11,874 nt of DNA from Candidatus Treponema faecavium (GTDB lineage: Bacteria > Spirochaetota > Spirochaetia > Treponematales > Treponemataceae). Both the position numbers and the translations under genes were made by a program. The notes below the pieces were generated by a model. The model saw only the letters and a program-made list of their open reading frames with translations, searched no databases and was not told the origin of the DNA. How positions within the stretch are numbered: position 1 is the first letter of the stretch; each line of letters starts with the position of its first letter. Positions 1 through 6,686 of the stretch are shown one piece after another. The stretch spans positions 1 through 11,874 of the forward strand of contig DXHG01000169.1 of the NCBI GenBank assembly GCA_019113455.1, in the 5' to 3' direction.

Positions 1-157
1 GCCGGTACGCGGCATCCGGCATACCATCGGTATGCGGCATATCTTCGATATGCACTACAACCGCGACCGCCGCATCAGCCGCGTCTTTTACGCCCGCGCA
101 GCCGCACAATACAAGCGCCGCCGCGAACAGCGCCGCTCCAACATATTTTCGCGTCAT
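1..157 (-). CDS. Small lipoprotein, 5' part only (runs off the left edge)
   Basis: The ATG lies at 155-157 on the minus strand and 52 codons are visible before the window ends. The protein begins MTRKYVGAALFAAALVLCGC, a basic start followed by a hydrophobic stretch and a lipobox (LCG before Cys20). It should therefore be exported, lipidated on Cys20 and anchored in a membrane. After the cysteine comes a small-residue linker and then two tandem six-residue units, HIEDMP and HTDGMP, encoded by an 18-bp DNA repeat. The ATG is preceded by a purine-rich but weak ribosome site (GAGACTGAG) and a good promoter at 177-204. No family can be recognised from so short a fragment. The lipoprotein call is well supported; the function is unknown. 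Confidence 0.72.
   Translation of the reverse strand, partial: MTRKYVGAALFAAALVLCGCAGVKDAADAAVAVVVHIEDMPHTDGMPDAAYR
19..54 (-). repeat. Two tandem 18-bp palindromic units inside the lipoprotein gene
   Basis: Positions 19-35 form a perfect 7-bp inverted repeat with a 3-base loop (GCATACC-ATC-GGTATGC). Positions 37-53 form a second one (GCATATC-TTC-GATATGC). The two start exactly 18 bp apart, so they are tandem in-frame units, each encoding HxxxMP. A third, more diverged unit may continue towards the window edge. Confidence 0.6.
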
Positions 158-176
158 ACTCAGTCTCTGATTCTTT

Positions 177-204
177 ATTATACCACTGATTGCGCGTAAT
201 TCAA
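177..204 (-). promoter_or_regulatory. Sigma70-type promoter of the lipoprotein gene
   Basis: Read on the minus strand, a TTGAAT -35 element (199-204) is followed after 16 bp by a perfect TATAAT -10 element (177-182). The -10 lies 19 bp upstream of the ATG at 155-157, so the leader would be short. This is a sequence match only. Confidence 0.6.
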
Positions 205-215
205 GAGGAAACGGC

Positions 216-275
216 CGCGCTTGCAGCGCGTGTTTTTTCTTTGCAGGTCTCCAGCGGGATGTTTCTACGCTTGCA
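216..275 (-). repeat. Dispersed 50/51-bp repeat, left copy
   Basis: On the minus strand, one full unit runs from 275 down to 226, from one TGCAAGCG to the next (the second at 218-225). Its best conserved core is GACCTGCAAAGAAAAAACAC. A similar unit occurs on the plus strand at 8918-8968 (core GACCCGCAAAGAAAAACCGC); a by-hand alignment gives about 33 of 50 identical bases. Translated in the matching frame, both give related 17-residue peptides: CKRRNIPLETCKEKTRA here and YQRNNHPAGTRKEKPPA there. The repeat stops where the transposase remnant begins (about 277). No gene is claimed for it. Confidence 0.6.
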
Positions 276-276
276 G

Positions 277-413
277 GAGGAACTGTTTGGAGCCGCCGGA
301 CTTGCACGAAAGCTGACAGCACGGCTTTTAACAAAGCATTGAAAGCTGCGATGGATCGTCACCTTGGCTATAAAAAGCATTCCAACAAAGGAGACGCAAG
401 CGATTTGCTGTAA
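277..413 (+). pseudogene. Remnant of an IS256/Mutator-family transposase (N-terminal fragment, frameshifted)
   Basis: From 277 one frame reads EELFGAAGLARKLTARLLTK and stops at 340-342. The frame one base back takes over near 333 and reads KALKAAMDRHLGYKKHSNKG before a TAA at 411-413. Joined, this resembles the N-terminal region of IS256/Mutator transposases, where a 'LxGxxGLxxxLTKxxxEAAM' segment leads into the family signature 'HLGYxKHxxxGD'. About 45 codons survive of the roughly 400 of an intact enzyme. The NSRNG motif and the whole DDE catalytic domain are missing. It is a dead fragment. The call rests on recognition of the HLGY-K-H motif and no database search was possible. Confidence 0.55.
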
Positions 414-660
414 AGCGGCAAATCTTCGTCCGCGCAACAAGCCGGTACTCATACAGTACTTGCCTGTGAAAAAGTAAATGCAGGAATCCTGCGTACAGCA
501 GGATACAGGCGTACCGCATCGCGGCAGATACATATAGAAAATACTATAATAAGAAGAAAACGCAGATACGATAAAGCTCTCTGTCTCCGTTGAGCCGCTG
601 CAGAGCACAGAAAGCCTTATCTTATTTCATACCTGATTTTAGGATGCGAGCCGTATAGAC
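414..660. other. Intergenic stretch with no supported gene
   Basis: Both strands have short open frames, but none has a plausible ribosome site, composition or recognisable motif. The only structure seen is overlapping inverted repeats. GCAGGA (480-485) can pair with TCCTGC (487-492), which can instead pair with GCAGGA (498-503). This may be further decayed mobile-element DNA beyond the transposase remnant. Confidence 0.5.
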
Positions 661-691
661 GGCAGTATAAAAATACCCCTTTTATACTGCC
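661..691 (-). terminator. Hairpin downstream of cheY, probable operon end
   Basis: A perfect 12-bp inverted repeat (GGCAGTATAAAA at 661-672, TTTTATACTGCC at 680-691) with a 7-base loop lies 19 bp after the cheY stop. It is well placed to end or protect the che transcript. On the minus strand it is not followed by a T run, so it is not a textbook intrinsic terminator. It could be a 3' stabilising stem-loop. Confidence 0.5.
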
Positions 692-710
692 TAAACAAGC
701 TGAATAAAAC

Positions 711-1148
711 TTACGCCTTTACCACCGCGCTGATGCGTTCAAGCACCTTTTTACGATCAAGCGGTTTAATAATATAGTTTTTTGCACCAAGGAGCAGCGA
801 TTTTTTCACCAGCTCTTCTTTACCAAGCGCGCTGACCATAACAACACGGGCATTCTTATCAAAAGCCATAATCTGTTCAAGAGCTGTGATGCCATCCATA
901 CGGGGCATCGTAATATCCATAGTTACCAGATCAACATTAGGACAAAGCTCTTTATATTTATCAACACCCTCTTTTCCGTCTGCCGCAGTCGCAACAATTT
1001 CATATCCTTCGCTTGAAAGAATCTGACCTAATTGTTTTGCAACAAACATAGAGTCATCCACAACGAGAACCCTGAATTTAGAACCGTCGTCTTTAATACC
1101 TTCAGGCGGCCGCTCGTTAATCGATGGAAAATCCTGTTTTGTTTTCAT
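711..1148 (-). CDS. cheY: CheY chemotaxis response regulator
   Basis: This 145-residue single-domain receiver takes phosphate from CheA and, when phosphorylated, acts on the flagellar motor switch. The receiver fold spans about residues 25-145. The acidic pair is D31/D32, the phosphoacceptor is D78 (in VTMDITMPRMDG), the switch residue is S106 (in VVMVSALG), the aromatic switch position is Y125 and the conserved lysine is K128 (in IIKPLD). A hydrophilic N-terminal extension of about 24 residues makes it longer than E. coli CheY (129 aa). No DNA-binding output domain follows. The start has a good AGGAG eight bases upstream and lies 19 bp after the cheX stop, as the last gene of the operon. Confidence 0.96.
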   Translation of the reverse strand: MKTKQDFPSINERPPEGIKDDGSKFRVLVVDDSMFVAKQLGQILSSEGYEIVATAADGKEGVDKYKELCPNVDLVTMDITMPRMDGITALEQIMAFDKNARVVMVSALGKEELVKKSLLLGAKNYIIKPLDRKKVLERISAVVKA

Positions 1149-1167
1149 TTAGCTTTCTCCTTATGTA

Positions 1168-1632
1168 CTACATCCGTTCGCGAATAGCGACGTTAATTTC
1201 TACTTTTCCCTGCTCAGTAATCATCGGAACAATCAGGGCTTCTACTTCATGATCCGATATTTCCATTTTTTCACCTGTAAATAATGCAGGCGGAGTCAGG
1301 TCAAATCTAAAACCCAGATCATGCAGTTTTGTTACGGCCTGAGCCGTAATCATATTTGCAAGCTCTGTGATTGTTGCCTTTGCAAGATCATCAAATTCTG
1401 TAAGCTCTTCCATATTCATTTGCGACGCAATCTTCAAGGCAGTCTCAAACGACATATCAAACAGCACACGGCCTTCAACATCACCGGCAAGACCAACCAG
1501 TGTCGCAACTCCCATAACCGGCATGGAAGTAGATTTAAGATATAAATCGCCGCGCCTCACTTCACCGCCTAAGACCTCTCGCAGAATACTGTGAGCCGAT
1601 TCAACAAAAGGATTAATATACTCTACACGCAT
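1168..1632 (-). CDS. cheX: CheX, CheY-P phosphatase
   Basis: This 154-residue protein belongs to the CheX/CheC/FliY phosphatase family. In spirochetes CheX dephosphorylates CheY-P and so ends the motor signal, doing the job CheZ does in E. coli. The catalytic E-x-x-N motif is present as E90-L-A-N93 in the helix ITELANMITAQA. There is only one such motif, as expected for CheX (CheC usually has two). The size matches the family. A purine-rich AGGGGGA lies just before the ATG. The gene lies 25 bp after the cheW-cheR stop and 19 bp before cheY, so the enzyme and its substrate are made from one transcript. Confidence 0.93.
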   Translation of the reverse strand: MRVEYINPFVESAHSILREVLGGEVRRGDLYLKSTSMPVMGVATLVGLAGDVEGRVLFDMSFETALKIASQMNMEELTEFDDLAKATITELANMITAQAVTKLHDLGFRFDLTPPALFTGEKMEISDHEVEALIVPMITEQGKVEINVAIRERM

Positions 1633-1657
1633 GCGTATCCCCCTAATTATTTAACCT

Positions 1658-3037
1658 TTATTGTTTTGTATAAAAAGCCATATTGTTTTCTGTATGCTCA
1701 GACCAGCCGCTGATACCCGCGAGAGACTCATGCTCACCGACTATCAGTATTCCATTGCCCTTAAGCTTTTCAGCAAACTCCGCCAGCAGGTTTTTTTGCG
1801 CGTCAGGCGCAAAGGAAGACAAAATATCGCGGGCAAAAATCACATCTACGACAGGCATTGACGTCGCATTCATGCAGTCATGATATTCAAACAAAACCAT
1901 ATCTTTTATTTCCTGGGAGAATGTATATTCCCCGGAAACCTTCTGCGTCAAATACGGCGCGTACCAGCCCACGGCAAGCCGTTCAGGCACAGTAAGCAGC
2001 GGCGCATTCGACACGCACAGCAGATCAATATCCTGCGCATAAATCTTTATCTTTGCAGAAGGATACCGTTTCTTTAAAAGACAGGCAAGAGAATAAGCCT
2101 CAAATCCTTTGCCGCAGCCGGGATTCCACACCATAATCTGACGGGCGCTGTTCTCAGGAAGCGATTTATACACCGCATTGATATACTGTTCAGACCACAG
2201 CGCGCCGGTATTGCCCGACAAAAACGGCTTTAAGAACGCTTCGGCATCCTGCTCGCTCTGCAGCTGCACATTCTCCGCGCCGCGCTCTTTCACCCATTCG
2301 CTAAACCGGGCCTTAACCCACATTTCATTCACGGATGTAACAAAAAACTTCTTGAGTTTGCCCAGAGAATCGATAACAAAAGAGAAATCGACATTCGGTT
2401 CTTCAGAAACCGCAGCCTGCCGCACAGGCGTTTGTGCACTCTGCTGTTCAGCCTGTTCAAATTCAGCGGGAGACGTATTAACCAGCGCAATCTTCTTTTC
2501 TTCCGCATCGGCGTCAGTACGGCTGCTGCGCGAACCAAAGATACGGTCAATATCAAGCAGCACATACAGACGATCGTTGCTTTCCACAATACCGTAAATA
2601 TATTTGATATTGATATCGCCGAACAGCGGATGCGGCGGCTGAATCGAACTGCTGTGGATGCCGACTACTTTATCTATTGCGTCAACAACGACTCCGAACG
2701 TCTGATCCTCAATCACCACAATCAGCATGTTCTCAAGATCATCTTCTTTGCGTTCCGGAATCTCAATATTAAAAAACAGCCGCAGGTCAACGATTGGAAT
2801 AATATCGCCGCGGAGATTATACACACCGAGAACGAACGGCGCCGTGTTGGGAACATACGTAAAGCGGCCGGCTTTCGCTATTTCTTTTACTTTCATAATA
2901 TCTATAGCGTAATCTTTACCGGCAAGCGAGAACGTAACCATCTTGTAATCGATATTTACAATCTGTTCTTTTCGGCTGCCGTTCTCAGCTTCTGCTGACT
3001 GCGCTGCAATTTCTGTTTTTTCAACTTGCGTTTCCAT
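1658..3037 (-). CDS. cheW: CheW coupling protein fused to a CheR-like domain
   Basis: This 459-residue protein is far longer than a normal CheW (about 160 aa). Residues 31-167 form a CheW domain (VTFSLAGKDYAIDI, GVYNLRGDIIPIVDL), which links CheA to chemoreceptors. After a polar linker (about 170-215), residues 216-459 resemble the methyltransferase domain of CheR. WNPGCGKGFEAYSLA (304-318) corresponds to the SAM loop usually written GCSTGEEPYS, IYAQDID (332-338) to the acidic SAM-binding strand, and DVIFARDILSSF (398-409) to FDVIFCRNVLIYF. The SAM loop and the asparagine of the last motif are altered, so activity is uncertain and the domain may be structural. A CheW-CheR-like fusion of this kind has been reported in T. 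denticola receptor arrays. The GTAGGGAG ribosome site overlaps the cheA stop. Confidence 0.93.
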   Translation of the reverse strand: METQVEKTEIAAQSAEAENGSRKEQIVNIDYKMVTFSLAGKDYAIDIMKVKEIAKAGRFTYVPNTAPFVLGVYNLRGDIIPIVDLRLFFNIEIPERKEDDLENMLIVVIEDQTFGVVVDAIDKVVGIHSSSIQPPHPLFGDINIKYIYGIVESNDRLYVLLDIDRIFGSRSSRTDADAEEKKIALVNTSPAEFEQAEQQSAQTPVRQAAVSEEPNVDFSFVIDSLGKLKKFFVTSVNEMWVKARFSEWVKERGAENVQLQSEQDAEAFLKPFLSGNTGALWSEQYINAVYKSLPENSARQIMVWNPGCGKGFEAYSLACLLKKRYPSAKIKIYAQDIDLLCVSNAPLLTVPERLAVGWYAPYLTQKVSGEYTFSQEIKDMVLFEYHDCMNATSMPVVDVIFARDILSSFAPDAQKNLLAEFAEKLKGNGILIVGEHESLAGISGWSEHTENNMAFYTKQ

Positions 3038-3049
3038 TCACAATACTCC

Positions 3050-5497
3050 CTACACCGTCTCTTTTTCCCGAGCCAAACGGGCGTTTAGCTCCTGGCGCAC
3101 ACCCAGTTCAAGCAATTCAGACACATCTATAATCAGCGAAACGGAACCGTCTCCTAAAATAGAGGCGCCCGCTATACCGGGAGAATTAGTAAACTGATCG
3201 CGCAGCGGCTTTATAACGACGTCCTCCTCTCCGATAAGCGCATCGACCATTACGCCGATTTTCTTGTCGGAAGAACCGACGATAACCACAAAATAGTATT
3301 CCGAGTTTGCAACATTCTTTATGTTAAACAAACGGCTCAGCCTGAGAATACTGACAACCTCATTGCGCACGTTAAGTACTTCGTAATTATCGATCGTGTT
3401 GATTTCAGAGAGCTTGATGCGATGGCTTTCTATAACAGACGCAATCGGGATGGAATACACCTCGGAACCGACACGGACAAGCAGCCCCTGAATAATCGCG
3501 AGCGTCAGCGGCAGACGGATACTGAATTTCGTTCCGACGCCGTGTTCAGACGTAACCTGCACGGTGCCGTTGAGCTTTTCGATCATCGTTTTTACCACGT
3601 CAAGACCTACGCCGCGTCCTGACACGTTTGTAATTGTATCGGAAGTAGAAAATCCCGCCTCAAAAATGAGCTGGTACGCTTCCTGATCGGTCAGAATCTT
3701 GCTCGGATGGATAAGACCGCGCTTTATCGCTTTTTCGCGGACTTTCGCCACATCAATGCCGGCGCCGTCGTCGGCAATATCGATAACGATCAGGTTGCCC
3801 TCATTGCTTGCCTTAAGCAGGAGCTTGCCTTCTTCCGGCTTGCCGGCGGCAAGGCGCTCCTCAGGCGTCTCAATACCGTGGTCGGCAGAGTTGCGCACGC
3901 AGTGCATAATCGGATCAAGCAGGTCTTCTACAACCGATTTATCGAGTTCCGTTTCCTCACCTTCGATGACCAAATTGATCTTTTTATTAAGATCACGCGA
4001 AAGATCGCGCACGACACGCGGAAAACGGGAAAATATCTGGCTTATCGGCACCATGCGGATTTTCATCACGCCTTCCTGCAGCTCGCTTGCAATGCGGCCC
4101 AAGTTCTGCGTAGACGTTCTGAATCTGCCGGAAATCGCCTTAAACGACGCCTCAAACGCATCAAAATACGACGTAAGATCGCCGAACTCGTCGTTCATTG
4201 AGGCTTTAATCTCTTTGAGCGAAACGCCGTTCTGTATCTGCTCCAGATACACCGGCATCTGTTCAAACATGCTGCGGATTTTTTCTTTATAATTGCCGTC
4301 AAGTGTCTGCAGCTGCGCCTGCAGATCGCCTATCTGCATTGCAATCTGATTAAACGACGCTTTGGTAATAACCGTCTCGCTGACCAGATTCAGCAGATAA
4401 TCGATGCGCTTGGAATCAACACGAAGGATACTGCCGTTATTGCCGTGCCCGCCTGACGCGGCGGCAGGCTTTTTAGCGGCATCGCCGGCTTTTGCCTGCG
4501 AAACACCGGCGGGGCTCTTCTGTACTGAAGGAGCAGGAGCGGGCGTTTCCGTTTTCCGTTCCGCTGCCGGTGCGGGAGCAGCGGCAGCCTGCACAGAAGA
4601 CTGCTGCACAGAAGCCTGCTGCGCCGGAGCCTGTTTCTGCAAAGCCGGCTGCGCCGCGGGAGCACCCGCCGTCGCTGAGTCAAGGTTCTTTGCATCAACG
4701 CAGGTTGTAACGTCCGACATAAACGCCGTGTCTTCAAGCTCATCCTGCGTCGCAGAAGAACTCAAGTAATATACAACCGTCGGATGAAATTCATCTTCAT
4801 AGAGCGCATCAAAATCAGGAATTGTGCGCAGCACCACGCCCTTTTCTTTAAGCGCGGCAAATATCTGAATACCGCCGACGGAATTCATCGGGTTTGATTC
4901 GTCAAACTGAACCGTAATGCCCCACAGCTGCTGTCCGTCCGAGCACGCGTGCTTGAGCTCAAGCAGATCGTACTCCGAAAGTAGCGATTCAGGCGGCTGT
5001 ATATCGCCTGCCTGAGCGGCGGCGGGTGCCGGAGCCTGCTGCGCCTGCGCAAGTGATACCGGCGGCGTTTTCGCCGCGTGCGCTGTTTTCTTGTCTGCCT
5101 TTTCGGGAATAAAAGAGCGCAGACGTTCTTTTATCGGTTCCACATCTTCACTGTATACAGAACCGTTTGAACGCGCTTCGAGCATAGCCTTGATCACATC
5201 GATAGAAGACAGCAGAACATCGACTACCGGTTCTGTCACAGCGATTGTGTTGGAACGCAGCGCGTCAAGAAGATCTTCTACCACATGCGTAAATTCGGCA
5301 AGCTCATTCATTTCAACCGTTGCCGAACCGCCTTTCAGCGTATGCGCCGCGCGGAAAATTTCGTCTATCGCCTCATGGTTAGACGGATCGTTTTCAATAA
5401 CCAGCACATTGCTTTCCAACGTGTCAACCTGCTGTTCCGCTTCACTGAAGAAATCCTTCAGCAGCTCCTCATTATTGATATCAAGGTAGTCGCTCAT
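3050..5497 (-). CDS. cheA: CheA chemotaxis sensor histidine kinase
   Basis: This 815-residue kinase autophosphorylates and passes phosphate to CheY. Domains: P1 (1-130) with phosphohistidine H52 in AAHTLKGGS; a P2-like regulator-docking domain (about 172-275) between Ala/Pro/Gln-rich linkers; P3 dimerisation (about 355-480); P4 ATPase with N box HCVRNSADHG (532-541), G1 DDGAGID (576-582), F box EAGFST (613-618) and G2 GRGVGLD (627-633); and a CheW-like P5 (about 665-800). P3 is about 120 residues, well beyond the two-helix hairpin of typical CheA, in line with the atypical treponemal dimerisation domain. I chose the ATG at 5495-5497, giving MSDYLDINNEELL. A start 12 codons upstream would be a TTG that forms the -35 element of the likely promoter. 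The stop is 12 bp before cheW. Confidence 0.97.
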   Translation of the reverse strand: MSDYLDINNEELLKDFFSEAEQQVDTLESNVLVIENDPSNHEAIDEIFRAAHTLKGGSATVEMNELAEFTHVVEDLLDALRSNTIAVTEPVVDVLLSSIDVIKAMLEARSNGSVYSEDVEPIKERLRSFIPEKADKKTAHAAKTPPVSLAQAQQAPAPAAAQAGDIQPPESLLSEYDLLELKHACSDGQQLWGITVQFDESNPMNSVGGIQIFAALKEKGVVLRTIPDFDALYEDEFHPTVVYYLSSSATQDELEDTAFMSDVTTCVDAKNLDSATAGAPAAQPALQKQAPAQQASVQQSSVQAAAAPAPAAERKTETPAPAPSVQKSPAGVSQAKAGDAAKKPAAASGGHGNNGSILRVDSKRIDYLLNLVSETVITKASFNQIAMQIGDLQAQLQTLDGNYKEKIRSMFEQMPVYLEQIQNGVSLKEIKASMNDEFGDLTSYFDAFEASFKAISGRFRTSTQNLGRIASELQEGVMKIRMVPISQIFSRFPRVVRDLSRDLNKKINLVIEGEETELDKSVVEDLLDPIMHCVRNSADHGIETPEERLAAGKPEEGKLLLKASNEGNLIVIDIADDGAGIDVAKVREKAIKRGLIHPSKILTDQEAYQLIFEAGFSTSDTITNVSGRGVGLDVVKTMIEKLNGTVQVTSEHGVGTKFSIRLPLTLAIIQGLLVRVGSEVYSIPIASVIESHRIKLSEINTIDNYEVLNVRNEVVSILRLSRLFNIKNVANSEYYFVVIVGSSDKKIGVMVDALIGEEDVVIKPLRDQFTNSPGIAGASILGDGSVSLIIDVSELLELGVRQELNARLAREKETV

Positions 5498-5505
5498 GAT
5501 CCTAT

Positions 5506-5533
5506 ATTTTATACTTTCCATGACATAAGTCAA
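5506..5533 (-). promoter_or_regulatory. Probable sigma70-type promoter of the che operon
   Basis: Read on the minus strand, TTGACT (5528-5533, five of six consensus bases) is followed after 16 bp by TAAAAT (5506-5511). A start point about seven bases downstream would fall at or just before the cheA ATG (5497), giving a nearly leaderless mRNA. A short AGGA lies only two bases before the ATG. Confidence 0.5.
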
Positions 5534-5622
5534 GGGTGAAAATTGCAGGACTGCGGCGTTTACTTTGCGCCTGCCCGCGCGGCGGCGCCATGCGGTGCGG
5601 AATCCCGGCGTTCACTGCAAAT

Positions 5623-6519
5623 TTAGCGCCGCGCGCCGCCGTTTTCAGCCGACTTTTTAATCTGCTCGTGATAAAAATAGTTGACAATGACCGGCGGCGC
5701 GTCAAACGGCCGCTTCATGCTGTCGTCGTTTGTTGCGTAGTCAAGCCCAATCTCTGCGGCATGGCTTTTCAGTTCCGCATCAATCTGTTCCCAATACGAC
5801 CTGTCTCCGCGCTGATATATATCCTGATACAGCGGCACAAGCCGCGGGTGCTTTTCACGAATATAGTCCATGATGACCGGCTTATAGCTTCCGCGCAGAT
5901 TGAGATTTTCAAGCCAGATCAGATTGCACCTGTCCCTTGTCCGCGCGATAATCGCCGGTACATCGGTGATTCCCGGGAATATCGGCGAAACAAAGCAGGT
6001 AGTGCGCACACCGGCGTCGTGAAACGCTTTCATCGCGGCAAGCCGCCGTTCAATGCTGACAGCGCTGTCCATGTCGTTTTTGAACTCCTCATCAAGCGTA
6101 TTTACCGACCACGACACGCGCGCGTCGGGAAAACGCTTAATCAGATCCAGATCCCGCAGCACCAGATCGCTTTTAGTCGCGATGCTCAGCCTGATTCCGC
6201 TTCCGCACACCTGCTCAAGCAGTGTGCGCGTGCGGCAGAATGTTTCTTCCTGCGGCAGATACGGATCGGTAACGGAACTCAAAAACAGCTCTTTGCCCGC
6301 ATAGCGTTCCGGATGCGTCAGTATGGGCCACCCTTTCACATCAAGAAAGCCGCCCCACGGCTCTGGATGGTTGGTAAAGCGCTTTATAAAAGAAGCGTAG
6401 CAGTACCTGCACCCGTGCGTGCAGCCCACGTACGGATTTACGGAATAGTCGCTCACCGGCAGGTTTGATTTGGTGAGCACACTTTTTACGTTAATTTCCC
6501 TAATAACCGGATCTGTCAT
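5623..6519 (-). CDS. Radical SAM protein, SplB / DNA repair photolyase-like family
   Basis: This 298-residue protein has a radical SAM cluster motif C33-x3-C37-x2-C40 (VGCTHGCRYCYA), which would hold a [4Fe-4S] cluster and cleave SAM to a 5'-deoxyadenosyl radical. The following SSVTDPYLPQEETF segment and the strand pattern of the barrel match the SplB-like group (COG1533), often called 'DNA repair photolyases' by analogy with spore photoproduct lyase. Spirochetes make no spores and most members of this group have no proven substrate, so the reaction is unknown. A strong GGAGG lies five bases before the ATG. The start overlaps the stop of a possible small gene as ATGA, and cheA follows 125 bp downstream. 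Confidence 0.85.
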   Translation of the reverse strand: MTDPVIREINVKSVLTKSNLPVSDYSVNPYVGCTHGCRYCYASFIKRFTNHPEPWGGFLDVKGWPILTHPERYAGKELFLSSVTDPYLPQEETFCRTRTLLEQVCGSGIRLSIATKSDLVLRDLDLIKRFPDARVSWSVNTLDEEFKNDMDSAVSIERRLAAMKAFHDAGVRTTCFVSPIFPGITDVPAIIARTRDRCNLIWLENLNLRGSYKPVIMDYIREKHPRLVPLYQDIYQRGDRSYWEQIDAELKSHAAEIGLDYATNDDSMKRPFDAPPVIVNYFYHEQIKKSAENGGARR

Positions 6520-6686
6520 GGCACCTCCGCTCTGCTATTGAAATAATCAATTTCCCTTGACAGAAGCGCGTGTGCAACCAAAGCGCATACAGACTGCGCG
6601 CCCGTATCGTAGCAAAAAGACCCGCACGGATACCGGGCGCACAGACGCCAAGCCCTGATACGCCCTTCTCTGTTACCGGTGCTCAT
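6516..6686 (-). CDS. Possible 56-aa cysteine-containing protein
   Basis: An open frame from the ATG at 6684-6686 to a TGA at 6516-6518 fills the 153-bp gap between the metallophosphoesterase and radical SAM genes. Its stop overlaps the radical SAM start (ATGA) and its start overlaps the upstream gene's end by 14 bp, the packing expected of a coupled operon gene. The product has four cysteines (RLCARYPCGSFCYD, then SVCALVA) and a mildly hydrophobic middle. There is no clear ribosome site and no family I recognise, so it could be a chance frame in a spacer. I preferred this ATG to one 16 codons upstream, which would bury more of the gene inside its neighbour. Confidence 0.35.
   Translation of the reverse strand: MSTGNREGRIRAWRLCARYPCGSFCYDTGAQSVCALVAHALLSREIDYFNSRAEVP

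Noticed and set aside
216..238. Plus-strand terminator (6-bp stem CGCGCT/AGCGCG, then TGTTTTTT)
   Set aside because: No plus-strand gene ends here apart from nothing upstream, and the bases belong to the 50-bp repeat, so the structure is likely incidental.
201..608. 135-codon open frame on the minus strand
   Set aside because: Cysteine/serine-rich random-looking product with no ribosome site. Its C-terminal part is the translated 50-bp repeat, it runs antisense to the transposase remnant, and it ends inside the lipoprotein promoter.
2178..2998. Plus-strand frames of 139 and 188 codons opposite the cheW-cheR gene
   Set aside because: Antisense shadows of a clear coding region, with no motif or ribosome site.
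5498..5533. TTG start giving CheA 12 extra residues
   Set aside because: The TTG is the -35 element of a good promoter, and the extra residues are not part of the P1 domain, which fits a start at MSDYLDINNE.
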